64,000 nt of DNA from Vibrio penaeicida (GTDB lineage Bacteria; Pseudomonadota; Gammaproteobacteria; Enterobacterales; Vibrionaceae). Numbering within the stretch: position 1 is the stretch's first letter; each line of letters opens with the position of its first letter. Both the position numbers and the translations under genes were made by a program. The stretch spans positions 744,001 to 808,000 of the forward strand of contig NZ_AP025145.1 of NCBI RefSeq assembly GCF_019977755.1, in the 5' to 3' direction. The notes under the pieces were generated by a model. The model did no database searches and was not told the origin of the DNA. It worked only from the letters and a program-made list of their open reading frames with translations. Shown here one piece after another: positions 1 to 10,400 of this stretch.

Positions 1-2
1 GT

Positions 3-3000
3 GTCGCAGATGCGCCTGCATTTCCTTATGTTAGCGAGAGTATTGACCGTCAACATGGTCACAGTCAGCGATTTACTCATTTGTTCACACCTGACGAGAG
101 AGCGTCTATTGAAACCCTAACTAAAGCGTATCACTTAACTCAGACTCAGCTCTTTTTGACGCTATTCTCACAAGCGATTGGGAGTTCTTGTAACGATCCG
201 GATTTCCGATTGAATGTGCCCACTTTCCATCGAGGGTTTTATAAAGGTGATGTTGACGCCATCATTGGTGATTTTTCCAATTTGCTGATTTACAGCGCCA
301 GTTTAAAAGCGCAAGAATCTACTCTTAACCATTGTCGTCGCACAGCCAATCAGCTTAATCAATTACTTAGCCATGAACACTATTCAGGTGTTGCGTTGAT
401 GCGTGATCTCTCTCGTCATCATGGTACGGTGCAAGCTTCACCCGTTGTATTTACTTCGGGTCTGGATTTTGATGGAGACAACCTGTTCACTGATGCTGTC
501 ACCGAGGCATTCGGTAAGATGAATTGGGTGATATCTCAAGGTGCTCAGGTAACTTTAGATGCTCAGATAGCCCCCGCATACGATGGAATATTCGTGAATT
601 GGGATGTGCGGATGGATGTATTCCCTGAAGGTTTTGTTCAAACACTTTTCGATAAGTTTGTAGCTATCGTACGATCATTAGCAGCCAACCCTGAAAGCAT
701 CCATCTCTCATTGGAACAGACGTTGGCAAATCTGGGATTTGATTGTCCTTCACTACCTCTGAAAAGCGCATCACCTAAACCATTGACTGAACTTCAAAAA
801 TCTTACCTCTTAGGTCGTTCCACTCAGATTCCGATGGGTGGCACTGCAATGCATGAATTCAGGGAATACCGAGGTAAGATCGACTCAAGCGTTGTTGAAT
901 CTCGTTTAGAAGCGCTAGTAAAAAAATACGACGCACTTCGCACGCATATCGATGAGCTTAAACTGTTGCAACACGTTTCTTCTAAGATTTTCCTTAACTT
1001 CCACTCACACGACTTTCGACACCTTTCCATCGAGCAATCCCTGGAAAAAGTCGATTCTATTCGTATGGCAAGTAATCATACGATGCACGATCTCTCAAAG
1101 TCGCCATGGTCGGTATCGGTTATCCAATTGCCAGAATCTGATTTAGCGTATCAAACGGTGGTATTTACCAGTTTTGATGCGTTAATCGTTGACGGAAGAA
1201 CACACTCTCTTATTCTTTCTGAGTTACTGAAAAAGAATAGCAATCAACTGCAAGAGCTCAGCACGAATCAAGCGCCTGTTTCAAACCAAAAAAGCGAAAA
1301 AGACGATGCTAAAAAACTTGCAGACGAAACATACTGGGAGAACAAACTGAATTCAGAGTGCGCGCCACCTTCACTTCCTTGGAAGCAACGCATAGAAAAC
1401 ATTAAAGCCTCACGCTATCAGCGAGAAAGTATCGTCATAGAGAAGTCGGTGGTGACTCAGTTGACAATGGCGAGCGCTGCTAACAGTTTGTTCTTAAATT
1501 CAGCTCTTTCAGCCTTAATCCTTGAAGGGATGTCTTATTGGACTACCGAACAAGAGATGAGGGTAGGTTTTCCTGTTGCTATCCCGCAAAATGATCGTCC
1601 ACTGGGAAATGACTCGACGTTTGTTATTCTGGAATACCGTAAAAATGTTGGTACCTTATTAGAGCGTGCTCGAAGCATGCAGAGTGATATGCTTGAGGCT
1701 CTCGACCATTTGGATTTCTCGGGTGTTGATATTAATCGACAACTCATGAGTTCCCGCTCGACCTCATTGGCGTTACCTGTAGTGGTCACCAATGGTTTGG
1801 CGTGGGATACCTTGTCTGAGGAAGACGATTTGGTGTTCTCCTCCGGTGTGACTCAAACACCTCAGGTTGCTCTCGATATTCGTCTAAATTTCGATGAAAG
1901 TAAGAATCTTGTTCTGAGTTTCGACTATGCCGTTGACGCCTTAGATAAGCAAGTTGTTGTTTCGATACTCGCGTCAATTGAACGCCACGTGCAATCGGTG
2001 TGTGAGAATAATCATTTCGATGTTGCTCCACACGAGGTTGTAAACCTTGATCATTACAAACTGAACTGCGACCCGTCGGATTTTGAACGCTCTAGGTTTT
2101 TAGCCAAGATTGCAAAAAATTTGGGTGAGGACGCGTCGAGTGATATTGCGGTTATATGTGGCGACAGACAGATAAGCTACAAAACTTTTGGGGAAGATGT
2201 ACATAAAGTGATGCAGCACATTGCTCACCTTGGCTTGAAGCAGGGTGATGTGCTAGCTATATGCATGCCTAAAAGCCCAGAGCATCTGGTGATGACTATT
2301 GCTTGTTCATTGGCTGGCATCATTTGGGTACCTATTGATGCTTCATCACCAGAAGAGCGGTTGGATTATTTATTAAGCAATTGCAATGCTAGTTTGGTGG
2401 TGAGTATTCAGCCTTCTGGTAGAGCAAACGCCGTGACCTATGAATCGCTCTTGCAGCCCGTTGATGAAACCTACGTTTTACCTTCCAACGATGAGTTAGA
2501 AGTGTTGAGTAGAAGTGAGCAAGGGTCTTACTACTTATATACTTCTGGAACAACAGGAAAGCCCAAATGTGTAGTGATGAATAGCCGAGCGACCTCCAAT
2601 GTCATTGGGGAAACCTGTAAAGCGTGGGAAATTACATCTGACGATGTTTTGATGTGTGTGACGCCTTTCCATCATGATCTTTCTGTGTTCGATATCTATG
2701 CGTCATTCTCGACGGGCGCCACCATTGTGTTGCCGGCAGCAGGAGAAGAAAAAGACGCAATCAGGTGGAATCAGTTGGTTGAGCAGCATGGCATTACCAT
2801 CTGGCAATCGGTGCCAGCACTTATGGAAATGCTGCTTTCCTGTATGCAGGGTGAAAAACTGAAATCTTTACGGCTAGTTTGCCAGGGTGGAGATTACGTT
2901 AAGCCTAAGACCATTGAAGAGCTTCGGGCGCTAGAGCAAGATATCCGCATGGTTTCCATTGGCGGACCAACAGAAACGACTATATGGAGCGTATGGCATT

Positions 3001-3911
3001 ATGTGACAGACGAGGACATCACCGTTATTCCGTATGGTCGACCATTCCCTGCAAACCAATACTTCATTATGGATGGGTTAGGGAAGCACGTTCCACAAGG
3101 GGTTGTTGGCCGAATCATGACAGTCGGAGCAAACCTTGCTTCAGGCTATTTGGAAGATGGTGAGTTGAAACAAACTGACTATGTGACAATTGTGGATGAT
3201 CAAGGTAACGAAGCCAGAGCCTTTAGAACAGGGGATTTGGGTTATTACCGTGAAGACGGAAACATCATCTTTGCAGGGCGAGTTAACGGTTACGTGAAGG
3301 TTAGAGGAGTGCGTGTCTCGCTTCCTGACGTCGAGAAAGAGCTAAATCGATGCCCTGAGGTTGAACAGGTACTGATCGTGGATTACACGGAGCGTAATGG
3401 TGACATTGCTTTGGGTGCAATTTATACCGTTGCCGAAGGTCAATCTGCAAATGCGGCAGATATACGTGAATTTGCCCAACAGTGCTTACCAAACTCTCAT
3501 GTTCCTTCTCAGTTACTGGAGTTGGATAAGCTCCCACTTTCGCGAAACGGAAAGTTCGATCGTAATCAAGCGAGAGAGATGTTGGTTCGTTCAATGGATC
3601 AAGCAGCCTCAAATCAGAAATCCTCACTGAGTTCGTCCCCGGATATGGCGAGCCTTGCTAACCAGAACCGCCACATCACTTCAGCGACTCTGCCAGATTT
3701 TGCGAAGATCATTGAAGCTTATGAACATGTAATTGGGAAGCAAATAGAAGGTTTTGACGAAAACAGTGCATTCCTATCGCTCGGGCTAAAGCCTTCTCAC
3801 CTAAAGGGGGTTTCCACTCAACTTAGCCAGGCTTACGGACGTAACGTGTTCGCGCGAAGCTTAATTAAGTGCAGAAACGCGAAAGAGGTACGTGAGGTCA
3901 TATCGGGCTGA
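3..3911 (+). CDS. NRPS subunit, Cy-Cy-A-carrier-like, 5' truncated
   Basis: Siderophore peptide synthetase. The frame is open to the left edge, so the TTG at 81 is not the start and the 5' part lies outside. Domains in order: the end of one heterocyclization (Cy) domain (PVVFTS, QVTLD), a complete second Cy domain (about 780-1960) with its DxxxxD motif intact (DALIVDG, D366 and D371 counted from 81), an adenylation domain (about 2090-3600; YTSGTTGKPK, GGPTETTIWS, FRTGDLG, NGKFDR), and a carrier-like tail (about 3690-3911). In the tail the usual LGGxSL reads LGLKPSHL, so the phosphopantetheine serine is displaced or lost. VibF of Vibrio cholerae is Cy-Cy-A-C-PCP-C and AngR of V. anguillarum has a carrier without its serine; this protein resembles both. 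It would activate Cys, Ser or Thr and form a thiazoline or oxazoline on a carrier supplied in trans. Family sure; substrate unknown. Confidence 0.93.
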   Translation, partial: VADAPAFPYVSESIDRQHGHSQRFTHLFTPDERASIETLTKAYHLTQTQLFLTLFSQAIGSSCNDPDFRLNVPTFHRGFYKGDVDAIIGDFSNLLIYSASLKAQESTLNHCRRTANQLNQLLSHEHYSGVALMRDLSRHHGTVQASPVVFTSGLDFDGDNLFTDAVTEAFGKMNWVISQGAQVTLDAQIAPAYDGIFVNWDVRMDVFPEGFVQTLFDKFVAIVRSLAANPESIHLSLEQTLANLGFDCPSLPLKSASPKPLTELQKSYLLGRSTQIPMGGTAMHEFREYRGKIDSSVVESRLEALVKKYDALRTHIDELKLLQHVSSKIFLNFHSHDFRHLSIEQSLEKVDSIRMASNHTMHDLSKSPWSVSVIQLPESDLAYQTVVFTSFDALIVDGRTHSLILSELLKKNSNQLQELSTNQAPVSNQKSEKDDAKKLADETYWENKLNSECAPPSLPWKQRIENIKASRYQRESIVIEKSVVTQLTMASAANSLFLNSALSALILEGMSYWTTEQEMRVGFPVAIPQNDRPLGNDSTFVILEYRKNVGTLLERARSMQSDMLEALDHLDFSGVDINRQLMSSRSTSLALPVVVTNGLAWDTLSEEDDLVFSSGVTQTPQVALDIRLNFDESKNLVLSFDYAVDALDKQVVVSILASIERHVQSVCENNHFDVAPHEVVNLDHYKLNCDPSDFERSRFLAKIAKNLGEDASSDIAVICGDRQISYKTFGEDVHKVMQHIAHLGLKQGDVLAICMPKSPEHLVMTIACSLAGIIWVPIDASSPEERLDYLLSNCNASLVVSIQPSGRANAVTYESLLQPVDETYVLPSNDELEVLSRSEQGSYYLYTSGTTGKPKCVVMNSRATSNVIGETCKAWEITSDDVLMCVTPFHHDLSVFDIYASFSTGATIVLPAAGEEKDAIRWNQLVEQHGITIWQSVPALMEMLLSCMQGEKLKSLRLVCQGGDYVKPKTIEELRALEQDIRMVSIGGPTETTIWSVWHYVTDEDITVIPYGRPFPANQYFIMDGLGKHVPQGVVGRIMTVGANLASGYLEDGELKQTDYVTIVDDQGNEARAFRTGDLGYYREDGNIIFAGRVNGYVKVRGVRVSLPDVEKELNRCPEVEQVLIVDYTERNGDIALGAIYTVAEGQSANAADIREFAQQCLPNSHVPSQLLELDKLPLSRNGKFDRNQAREMLVRSMDQAASNQKSSLSSSPDMASLANQNRHITSATLPDFAKIIEAYEHVIGKQIEGFDENSAFLSLGLKPSHLKGVSTQLSQAYGRNVFARSLIKCRNAKEVREVISG

Positions 3912-3946
3912 GTTTTATCTATTGCTATGCCTATGTAACGGTAATG

Positions 3947-3977
3947 AACTTGGAAAGGATTCATCACTCCAAGTTCT
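3947..3977 (+). terminator. Hairpin after first synthetase gene
   Basis: A 9-bp perfect stem (GAACTTGGA with TCCAAGTTC, 13-nt loop) 36 bases after the stop codon, followed by a T-rich but interrupted tract (TTCTCCTT). It is a weak terminator or processing hairpin between the synthetase and the transport genes. Confidence 0.4.
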
Positions 3978-4013
3978 TCTCCTTAAAGTGGACCAGAACA
4001 TGAGGTTCTATTC

Positions 4014-4037
4014 TAAATCTTGAGGTCTCTTGGGTAG
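4014..4037. repeat. Relic of inverted-repeat element end
   Basis: ATCTTGAGGTCTCTTGGGTA closely matches the right terminal repeat of the element at 15171-15436 (ATCTTGAGGTTACTTGGGTA). It is a decayed copy lying in the gap between the synthetase and the binding-protein gene. Confidence 0.5.
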
Positions 4038-4105
4038 CTATCAAGCTAACGTTCACTGAGTACACACCTCACATCATTAACTGTAAGACTAAATTAAGTT
4101 ATAAA

Positions 4106-4124
4106 TAAAATGAGAATCAATTTT
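4106..4124 (+). promoter_or_regulatory. Possible Fur box over start of binding-protein gene
   Basis: By hand alignment, 13 of 19 positions fit the Fur consensus GATAATGATAATCATTATC, with a good TGAGAAT half-site. It overlaps the ATG at 4110. Iron repression is expected for this gene family, but the match is only moderate. Confidence 0.4.
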
Positions 4125-5075
4125 ATATATAAAATCATCACCTTGCTTATGATCTCAGTTTCGGTATCTGTTTTTGCGAAACCATCATCGACAGCCAATG
4201 ACTCTTACCCAAGAACCTTTGTTAATGCCGATGGCTCTGAAACGGTCATTCCTACTAAGCCAACCCGAATCCTTTCTACATCTGTAACGGTAAGCGGTAC
4301 TTTGCTTGCTATTGATGCTCCTTTGATTGCGAGTGCTTCTAGCTACGAAGGGTGGTTTTTTAGGCAGTGGGGGAGTTTGGCGAAGGAACGTCAAGTCGAA
4401 AATATATGGCCTGCAGGTAGCGTCGATTTGGAGGCTGCATACCTTCACGAACCTGACTTAATTGTAGTGGCATGGCGCGGTGCCGATTCAGCAAGAGATC
4501 AAATTGCGGAGTTTCAACAAATTGCCCCGACCATTGTGGTGGACTATAGCACTCAATCTTGGCAGGACTTAGCCACCAAACTTGGTGTTGCAACAGGTCT
4601 GGAGAAACAAGCGAATCAACGTATTACTGAGTTCGAGCAATTTGTCGAAGAGAGCAGGAATAAAATAAAGATTCCAGATGGGAAAACGAACATTGTTGCC
4701 TATTTTGGTGCTGGAGCGACCAATGCAATCGCACTGGAAACAGGTGTTCATGCTAAGTTGCTTTCCGATCTTGGGTTCAAAATGGAAGTACAGAATCGCC
4801 AATGGCACGACAATAGTGTCCCTCTTTCCGACTTCTTGCGAGTGCATTTTGAACTGCTTACACAACTTAAGGCACAAACTACTTTCTTGTTAGAAGCGAA
4901 TGAAAAAAGCGCAAAATTGTTTATGCAAGATCCCATTCTCGTCAATCTTCCTTCTGTGAAAAAGAACCAAGTTTTTGGGTTGGGTATGAGTTCCTTCAGA
5001 ATCGATATGTACAGCGCAACGGATATTGTGAATAGAATTGTTGAACGGTTTGGCAATCAGCCTGATGAAGGCTAA
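4110..5075 (+). CDS. Periplasmic iron-siderophore-binding protein
   Basis: Substrate-binding component (FepB/FatB/ViuP-like, TroA-type fold) of the ferric-siderophore ABC importer. The 321-residue protein starts with a hydrophobic signal peptide ending near VFAKP. It has no lipobox cysteine, so it should be soluble in the periplasm. The block TVIPTKPTRILSTS is typical of the first strand of the family, and HEPDLIVVAWRG and QIAPTIVVDYS follow in the expected order. The start is fixed by an in-frame stop at 4095, but no clear Shine-Dalgarno sequence precedes the ATG, so translation may be weak or coupled. It is the first gene of a run with two permeases 20 bp downstream. Which siderophore it binds cannot be read from the sequence; location points to the product of the flanking synthetases. 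Confidence 0.9.
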   Translation: MRINFIYKIITLLMISVSVSVFAKPSSTANDSYPRTFVNADGSETVIPTKPTRILSTSVTVSGTLLAIDAPLIASASSYEGWFFRQWGSLAKERQVENIWPAGSVDLEAAYLHEPDLIVVAWRGADSARDQIAEFQQIAPTIVVDYSTQSWQDLATKLGVATGLEKQANQRITEFEQFVEESRNKIKIPDGKTNIVAYFGAGATNAIALETGVHAKLLSDLGFKMEVQNRQWHDNSVPLSDFLRVHFELLTQLKAQTTFLLEANEKSAKLFMQDPILVNLPSVKKNQVFGLGMSSFRIDMYSATDIVNRIVERFGNQPDEG

Positions 5076-5094
5076 TGGATAAAGGTCCTCCGGA

Positions 5095-6132
5095 ATGACG
5101 ATCATGATTCATAGTCGGTCTTCAGAGTTTTCCAGAGACGCCAAAAGGCGTATCTGGACTCTCATTGGGCTTGGGCTGTTGTTGGTTGTGTCTTGCTTCA
5201 GTATTTTTATAGGCACACACACTATCTCACCTAGCGTGACCGTGGATGCCATAGTGGCGTTTGATCACAGCAACAGTGACCATCTTTTGGTTCAGCACTT
5301 GCGAATTCCCAGAACACTTCTCTCTATCGTTGTGGGCGGAGCGCTAGGTGTTTCTGGGGTTATCATGCAAGCTTTAACCCGCAATCCATTGGCGGATCCT
5401 GGGGTGTTAGGAGTGAACGCAGGTGCAACAGTTGCAGTCGTGTCGGCCATCGCGTTTCTTGGTATCTACGAAGTTGCCTACATTATGTGGTTTGGCTTGT
5501 TGGGTGCGGCTATTGCAGGCGCGAGTGTGTTTGTTCTTGCAGGCATTAGAAAGGGGGTCAATCCCGTCAGAGTTGTGCTTGCCGGCGCAGCGCTGTCCGT
5601 CGTTTTACTCTCACTTACTCACATGATCACAGTCAATAGCCATGAGATGGTGTTTGAACAGTTTCGTCACTGGTCAGTCGGTTCATTTCAGGGTCGTGGC
5701 TATGATGTGGTGATTCCTACCTCAATGCTCATTGCAGTTGGATTACTTATAGCATTCTCATTAAGTAAAGCCTTTGATACCGTCTCGTTAGGGGAAGACG
5801 TTGGGCATGCCCTTGGCGTAAACCCAATCAAAATATGGTGCCTTGCTTCCATCGCGATTGTGAGTTTGGCTGGTGCTGCTACGGCAGCAGCAGGACCGAT
5901 CAGTTTTGTTGGTCTTACCGCCCCTCATATCGCACGAATGCTGTGTGGTCCCGACCATAAATGGTTAATGCCATTTTCATTGCTTATCGCCTCGATTCTG
6001 ACTCTGGTGGCCGATGTGTTAGGACGGGTTATTGGGCATCCAAGCGAAATCAGTGTTGGAATCATGATTGCGTTGATTGGCGGTCCGTTCTTTGTTTTTC
6101 TTGTTAAGCGTTGGAAAATTTCTCAACTATGA
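5095..6132 (+). CDS. FecCD-family siderophore ABC permease 1
   Basis: Inner-membrane permease of the ferric-siderophore importer (FepD/ViuD-like, BtuC fold). The 345 residues hold about nine or ten hydrophobic helices and family blocks such as LRIPRTLLSIVVGGALG, ALTRNPLADPGVLGVNAGA and GPISFVGLTAPHIAR. It lies 19 bp after the binding-protein gene and its stop overlaps the next permease gene, so translation is coupled. A second ATG nine bases in (5104) is an alternative start. It would pair with the next permease and with the ATPase at 10987. Confidence 0.93.
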   Translation: MTIMIHSRSSEFSRDAKRRIWTLIGLGLLLVVSCFSIFIGTHTISPSVTVDAIVAFDHSNSDHLLVQHLRIPRTLLSIVVGGALGVSGVIMQALTRNPLADPGVLGVNAGATVAVVSAIAFLGIYEVAYIMWFGLLGAAIAGASVFVLAGIRKGVNPVRVVLAGAALSVVLLSLTHMITVNSHEMVFEQFRHWSVGSFQGRGYDVVIPTSMLIAVGLLIAFSLSKAFDTVSLGEDVGHALGVNPIKIWCLASIAIVSLAGAATAAAGPISFVGLTAPHIARMLCGPDHKWLMPFSLLIASILTLVADVLGRVIGHPSEISVGIMIALIGGPFFVFLVKRWKISQL

Positions 6133-7190
6133 TTCTTCCAAACTCTCTTTCTCGTCAGCCAAGTCATGACTGTGTTTGGCGTATTGGTGATTACTCTGTT
6201 TCTTATCAGCCGCTGCATATCATGGTTGCTTCAGTGCTTCTGTTTATCATTTTTACACTTTCTGCTTATTCGATGACGTTGGGTAAATTTAATATCTCCA
6301 TGATTCAAGTTGTCGACGCAATAGTGGGAGTGGGAGAAGGTGGTGTCAAAGAGCGAGTGATACTCAATATAAGATTACCGAAAGTACTAACCGCCGTTTT
6401 TGTAGGGGCGGCGTTGGGAATATCTGGGGCTGTTTTCCAGTCGGTTTCTAGAAATGCACTTGGTTCACCAGATGTCATTGGCTTTACAACCGGTGCAGCG
6501 ACAGGGGCAATTGTACAGATTGTTTTGTTTGAACAAGGAGCGCTAGAAGTCGCGATAGCGGCAATCGCTGGTGGTATTTTGACGGCGATCATTGTGTATC
6601 TCTTGGCGGTAAAAGCAGGGGTGGTTGGAGGCTATCGCTTAATACTGACTGGGATTGGCATTGGGTCTATTTTAAGTGCGCTGAATGGTTTGATGCTTGT
6701 GAAGGGGAGTCTCGACAGCTCAATGACGGCTAACCTTTGGCTTGCGGGGTCTTTGCATGCAAGGACATGGATACATGTATATCCTGTGCTCCTCGGTGTG
6801 TGTTTGCTGTTGCCTGTCATGATGATTCTGAAGCGTTCATTGTCCATGATTGAGATGGGAGATGATATCGCTACTCAGCTGGGTATTCGAGTCGAACGTG
6901 TGCGCCTTTCGATGATTTTCTTTGCAGTGGTCTTAGCTGCGCTTGCAACGGGAGCTGCTGGTCCTATTGCGTTTATTGCTCTTGCCACCCCTCAACTAGT
7001 CTGTAGGCTAAGGCAGTCACAAGCATTGTCATTATTCTCCTCAGCACTTATGGGGGCATTACTTGTCTTGGCAGCGGATATATTGATTCAGTGGCTGCCA
7101 TTTCAAGCCAGTGTACCCATAGGTCGAATGACGGGCATCGTAGGTGGTATCTACTTGATTTGGTTACTAACTCGGTCTCGCCAGTTTTAG
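6129..7190 (+). CDS. FecCD-family siderophore ABC permease 2
   Basis: Second inner-membrane permease (FepG/ViuG-like). Family blocks seen are NIRLPKVLTAVFVGAALG, SRNALGSPDVIGFTTGAA and GPIAFIALATPQLVCRL. I chose the ATG at 6129 because it forms an ATGA overlap with the stop of the preceding gene; an upstream TTG at 6111 is possible but less likely. The product is 353 residues with about ten membrane helices. It should form a heterodimer with permease 1. The ATPase is not next to it but follows the second synthetase, so the importer genes are interleaved with biosynthetic genes. Confidence 0.92.
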   Translation: MILPNSLSRQPSHDCVWRIGDYSVSYQPLHIMVASVLLFIIFTLSAYSMTLGKFNISMIQVVDAIVGVGEGGVKERVILNIRLPKVLTAVFVGAALGISGAVFQSVSRNALGSPDVIGFTTGAATGAIVQIVLFEQGALEVAIAAIAGGILTAIIVYLLAVKAGVVGGYRLILTGIGIGSILSALNGLMLVKGSLDSSMTANLWLAGSLHARTWIHVYPVLLGVCLLLPVMMILKRSLSMIEMGDDIATQLGIRVERVRLSMIFFAVVLAALATGAAGPIAFIALATPQLVCRLRQSQALSLFSSALMGALLVLAADILIQWLPFQASVPIGRMTGIVGGIYLIWLLTRSRQF

Positions 7191-7222
7191 ATTCTCGTGC
7201 TAACAACAATATTGCATTTAAT

Positions 7223-7241
7223 ACAAATGAGAATGCTTTAC
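7223..7241 (+). promoter_or_regulatory. Possible Fur box upstream of second synthetase
   Basis: By hand alignment, 12 of 19 positions fit the Fur consensus, including a TGAGAAT half-site and a following TTNNNC. It lies 160 bp upstream of the synthetase start in a 211-bp gap that would hold its promoter. The call is modest. Confidence 0.35.
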
Positions 7242-7280
7242 ATTAAGCTTTATTGGGAATAAAGTACCCCACTGACTTAT

Positions 7281-7318
7281 ATTTACCCAAGTGATCTCAA
7301 GAACTTAAAGCCTCATCG
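7281..7318. repeat. Relic of inverted-repeat element, left end
   Basis: TTTACCCAAGTGATCTCAAG and a following AGCCTCATCG repeat the left end of the element at 15171-15436 (TACCCAAGTGACCTCAAG, then AGCCTCAT) with a small internal deletion. It is a truncated copy in the promoter region of the second synthetase gene. Confidence 0.55.
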
Positions 7319-7401
7319 AGCAGTGTTTTTTGCCTGTAAATATGTGGCATTGACTCCCTTAAAGGACAACTCTGAGCATACTCAGAGCAGGAGAAAGGAA
7401 C

Positions 7402-10400
7402 ATGACAAGTAACAAGCACCACTTGCAGGAAAAGAGTGGGCGTGGCAACGCAGTAACAGAATTTGAAGAACGAGTATGGATGCACCATCAACAGAATGAA
7501 GATGGAACAAGTCAATACTCTGCGGCTTATCATCTCACCGGAAAAACCAATATAGGTAGGTTGGTTTCTTCATTAAGTAAACTCCCCCAGTTTGTACCGT
7601 CCCTTAATGTTTGCTATCAATTTGATGAAGACGCTGGATTACTGAAACTAGAAGGCAAGGCGGGTTCGCAATCCATCAATATCGAAGCGGTTGACTCCGT
7701 TCAAGATGCGATTTCTCATCTTCAAGGTAAACAATCCACTCCAATAGTTCTGGAAATTCAGTCACCAATCCAATTCACCGTGTATATCTGTGAAGAAAGT
7801 GAGGTCGTACTGGGCGTAATTTCAAACCAAATATTGAACGGGGAAGTGTCTTGGAAAGAAATTTTCGAGGTACTGAGTTCTTTATACAATCATGGTCTTT
7901 CGGCCATTGATAACTTAAGCCAGACACCGCACCGACTGGGTTATACTCCTTTATCAAAATTGCACGATCTTTCAGAATCTCGTTTGCCATGGATTAAGCG
8001 CCCCACGCAAGGTATTGATCTGGTGCAAACGGGTGTCAGTGAGGATGTTTCGTCTTATCTACAAGCACCAGTACCAAGAAAATTTTCAACGTCGATTCAA
8101 AGAAATAGCTACGAAAAACGTTTTGGAAGAACGATGAGTGAGGTAGAAATCCTTGCTGCAACAGCGGTTCTTTTTGCTCGCTATGTTTCAGAATCTAATG
8201 GGTTAGAGAGCTTGGATGTGTTTGTCCCAGCGGACATTAGCCAAAAAGATCGCGAGATCAGCGGGTCCATGATTGAATCGGGTCTAACACACTTGACGTT
8301 AGGCGATGTCAACGTTGATCTTGGTCAAGCGATTGCGGAAGTCGTGGCACCCCTAAATTCTGAACGTCCATCCGCTGCTTGCTATGACACATTTTCTGAA
8401 TCTGCAGCCCTGGTGACGTGGCTTGTTGACCCAGCAAACCACATTTCGATGGAAGATGTCGAAGCGAAAAAGCTGCCAATTGCTCCGCTTCATCCTAAAT
8501 TTGAAATTTCTTTGGGGGTAGGCATTGATCAACAAGGTGAACTTGGTTTTGAGCTTGTGACTGGTTCGACCGTCTCTCCTCACATCGGTGCGTACTTGTT
8601 CGAGCAATTCATCGCATACATTGATGGTGAAAGAGTGGCTAAGCCAGTTGTAGAGGTGCAGAGCATACTTTCAAAAGACGAGCTGAAGCCAGTTATTAAG
8701 CAAACTCGTTCCATTTCTGATGTGATTCTATCCGAGTTCCGAGAGGCTCTAGCTTCCGATAACATGACCAAAGACGATGACTTCTTTGACTTTGGCGGGC
8801 ACTCGCTGATTGCGACCAGAGTTATTGGTCGCCTGCTAACGAATCATGGAATTGAAGTTCATATTAACGATTTGTTCAGTCACCCAACGGCTACAGAATT
8901 AGCAAGGCACGCTAAGAGCGACGATAGTATTGAGTCGGCAACGGAAGCTGAAACAACGAAAACCTCCTATGTCGAACTCATTTTGGCAGAATTCCGAGAA
9001 GCCTTGGCTTCGGACACAATGACAGCAGAAGATGACTTCTTTGATTTTGGTGGGCATTCATTGATTGCAACCAGAGTGATAGGAAAATTGCTGACAAACC
9101 ATGGAATAGAAGTCCATATTAACGATTTGTTCAGCAACCCGACAGCGGAAGAATTAGCAAAACTTGCCAAGGGTGACGATGAGATTGATTCGATAGAGAC
9201 AACTGCAGTACGAGCTGACACGAAGAAAAGATCCAATGTTGAGCTCATTTTGGCGGAATTTAAAGAAGCGTTGGCTTTTGATTCAATGGTAGCGACAGAT
9301 GATTTCTTCGATTGTGGTGGGCACTCGTTGATCGCAACTCGAGTCATTGGTCGCTTACTGACAAATTATAATCTAGAGGTCAATATTAATGACCTGTTCA
9401 GCTACCCAACAGCGCAATCATTGGCTGAACATGCAGTGTCTTGTTCATCAGCGCAGGAGGAAGGTCAAGGTGCTAGTTCTCAGGTGGGCTCGTCCAGTGC
9501 ACCACTGTCGCTTGCTCAAAATTCATTATGGAAAGCGATCACCAAGTACTCCAAATTCGGTTTAGACAATATTTTCAATTTACCATTCGCACTGCGTTTC
9601 CTAGACGAAGTTGATGAGGTGGTATTTGGAGAAGCATACCGAGATATTCTTGTTCGCCACACGGGGTTAAGGACTCAGTTTTTTAATAACAATGGCAACC
9701 CCATTCAGACCGTGGTTGATGCTAAAGACATCGACAATTACAAGTGGTTCTGGACGTCAGATGAATGTGAGAGTGAAGACAGAGACGAATTTCTCAAACA
9801 AGAGGCAAGTTATGCCTTCGATTTAGAGAATGATCTACCTATCAGAATGCGCTTCATTCGCTGCAAAGAGTCTGGTTTGCAATTTCTATCCATCTTATTC
9901 CACCACATTGTTCTAGACGAATGGTCAGTAAACTTGATGATGGATGAGCTGGTACACGCCTACAAACAGCGTTTGCAAGGTAAGTCTCCAGTTTGGAGAA
10001 GCGAACCGCTGCCATTCCATGAGTTTGCTCGTCAACAGAGAGGTTCGGATGTCAACCAGAAGCATTTGGATTACTGGCTGAACAATCTGAAAGATGTGCC
10101 TTGGGCGACACCTATTTTCCCAAAGGATCATCCTTTGAGTAATACAGCTGAAACGTCTGTTGGAGAAGGCGGCTGGGTTGAAATTCAAATTGAAAAAGAG
10201 GTAAGGGAAGGGCTGTATGCACTTGCTAAATCTCAACGTGCGTCTTTATTTAACGTTGTCTATGCGTCAATTGCGACGTCTTTGCACTTTTTAGGTGCAC
10301 CAGAAAAACTCATTGTAGGTACGCCATCGGCTGGGCGACTGGATGCAGAGTACTTTGATACCATTGGATATTTCACCACTATTGTGGTGCATTTGGTTAA

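Noticed and set aside
81..83. TTG as the start of the first synthetase
   Set aside because: The same frame is open to position 3 and reads as Cy-domain sequence, so the gene is cut by the window edge.
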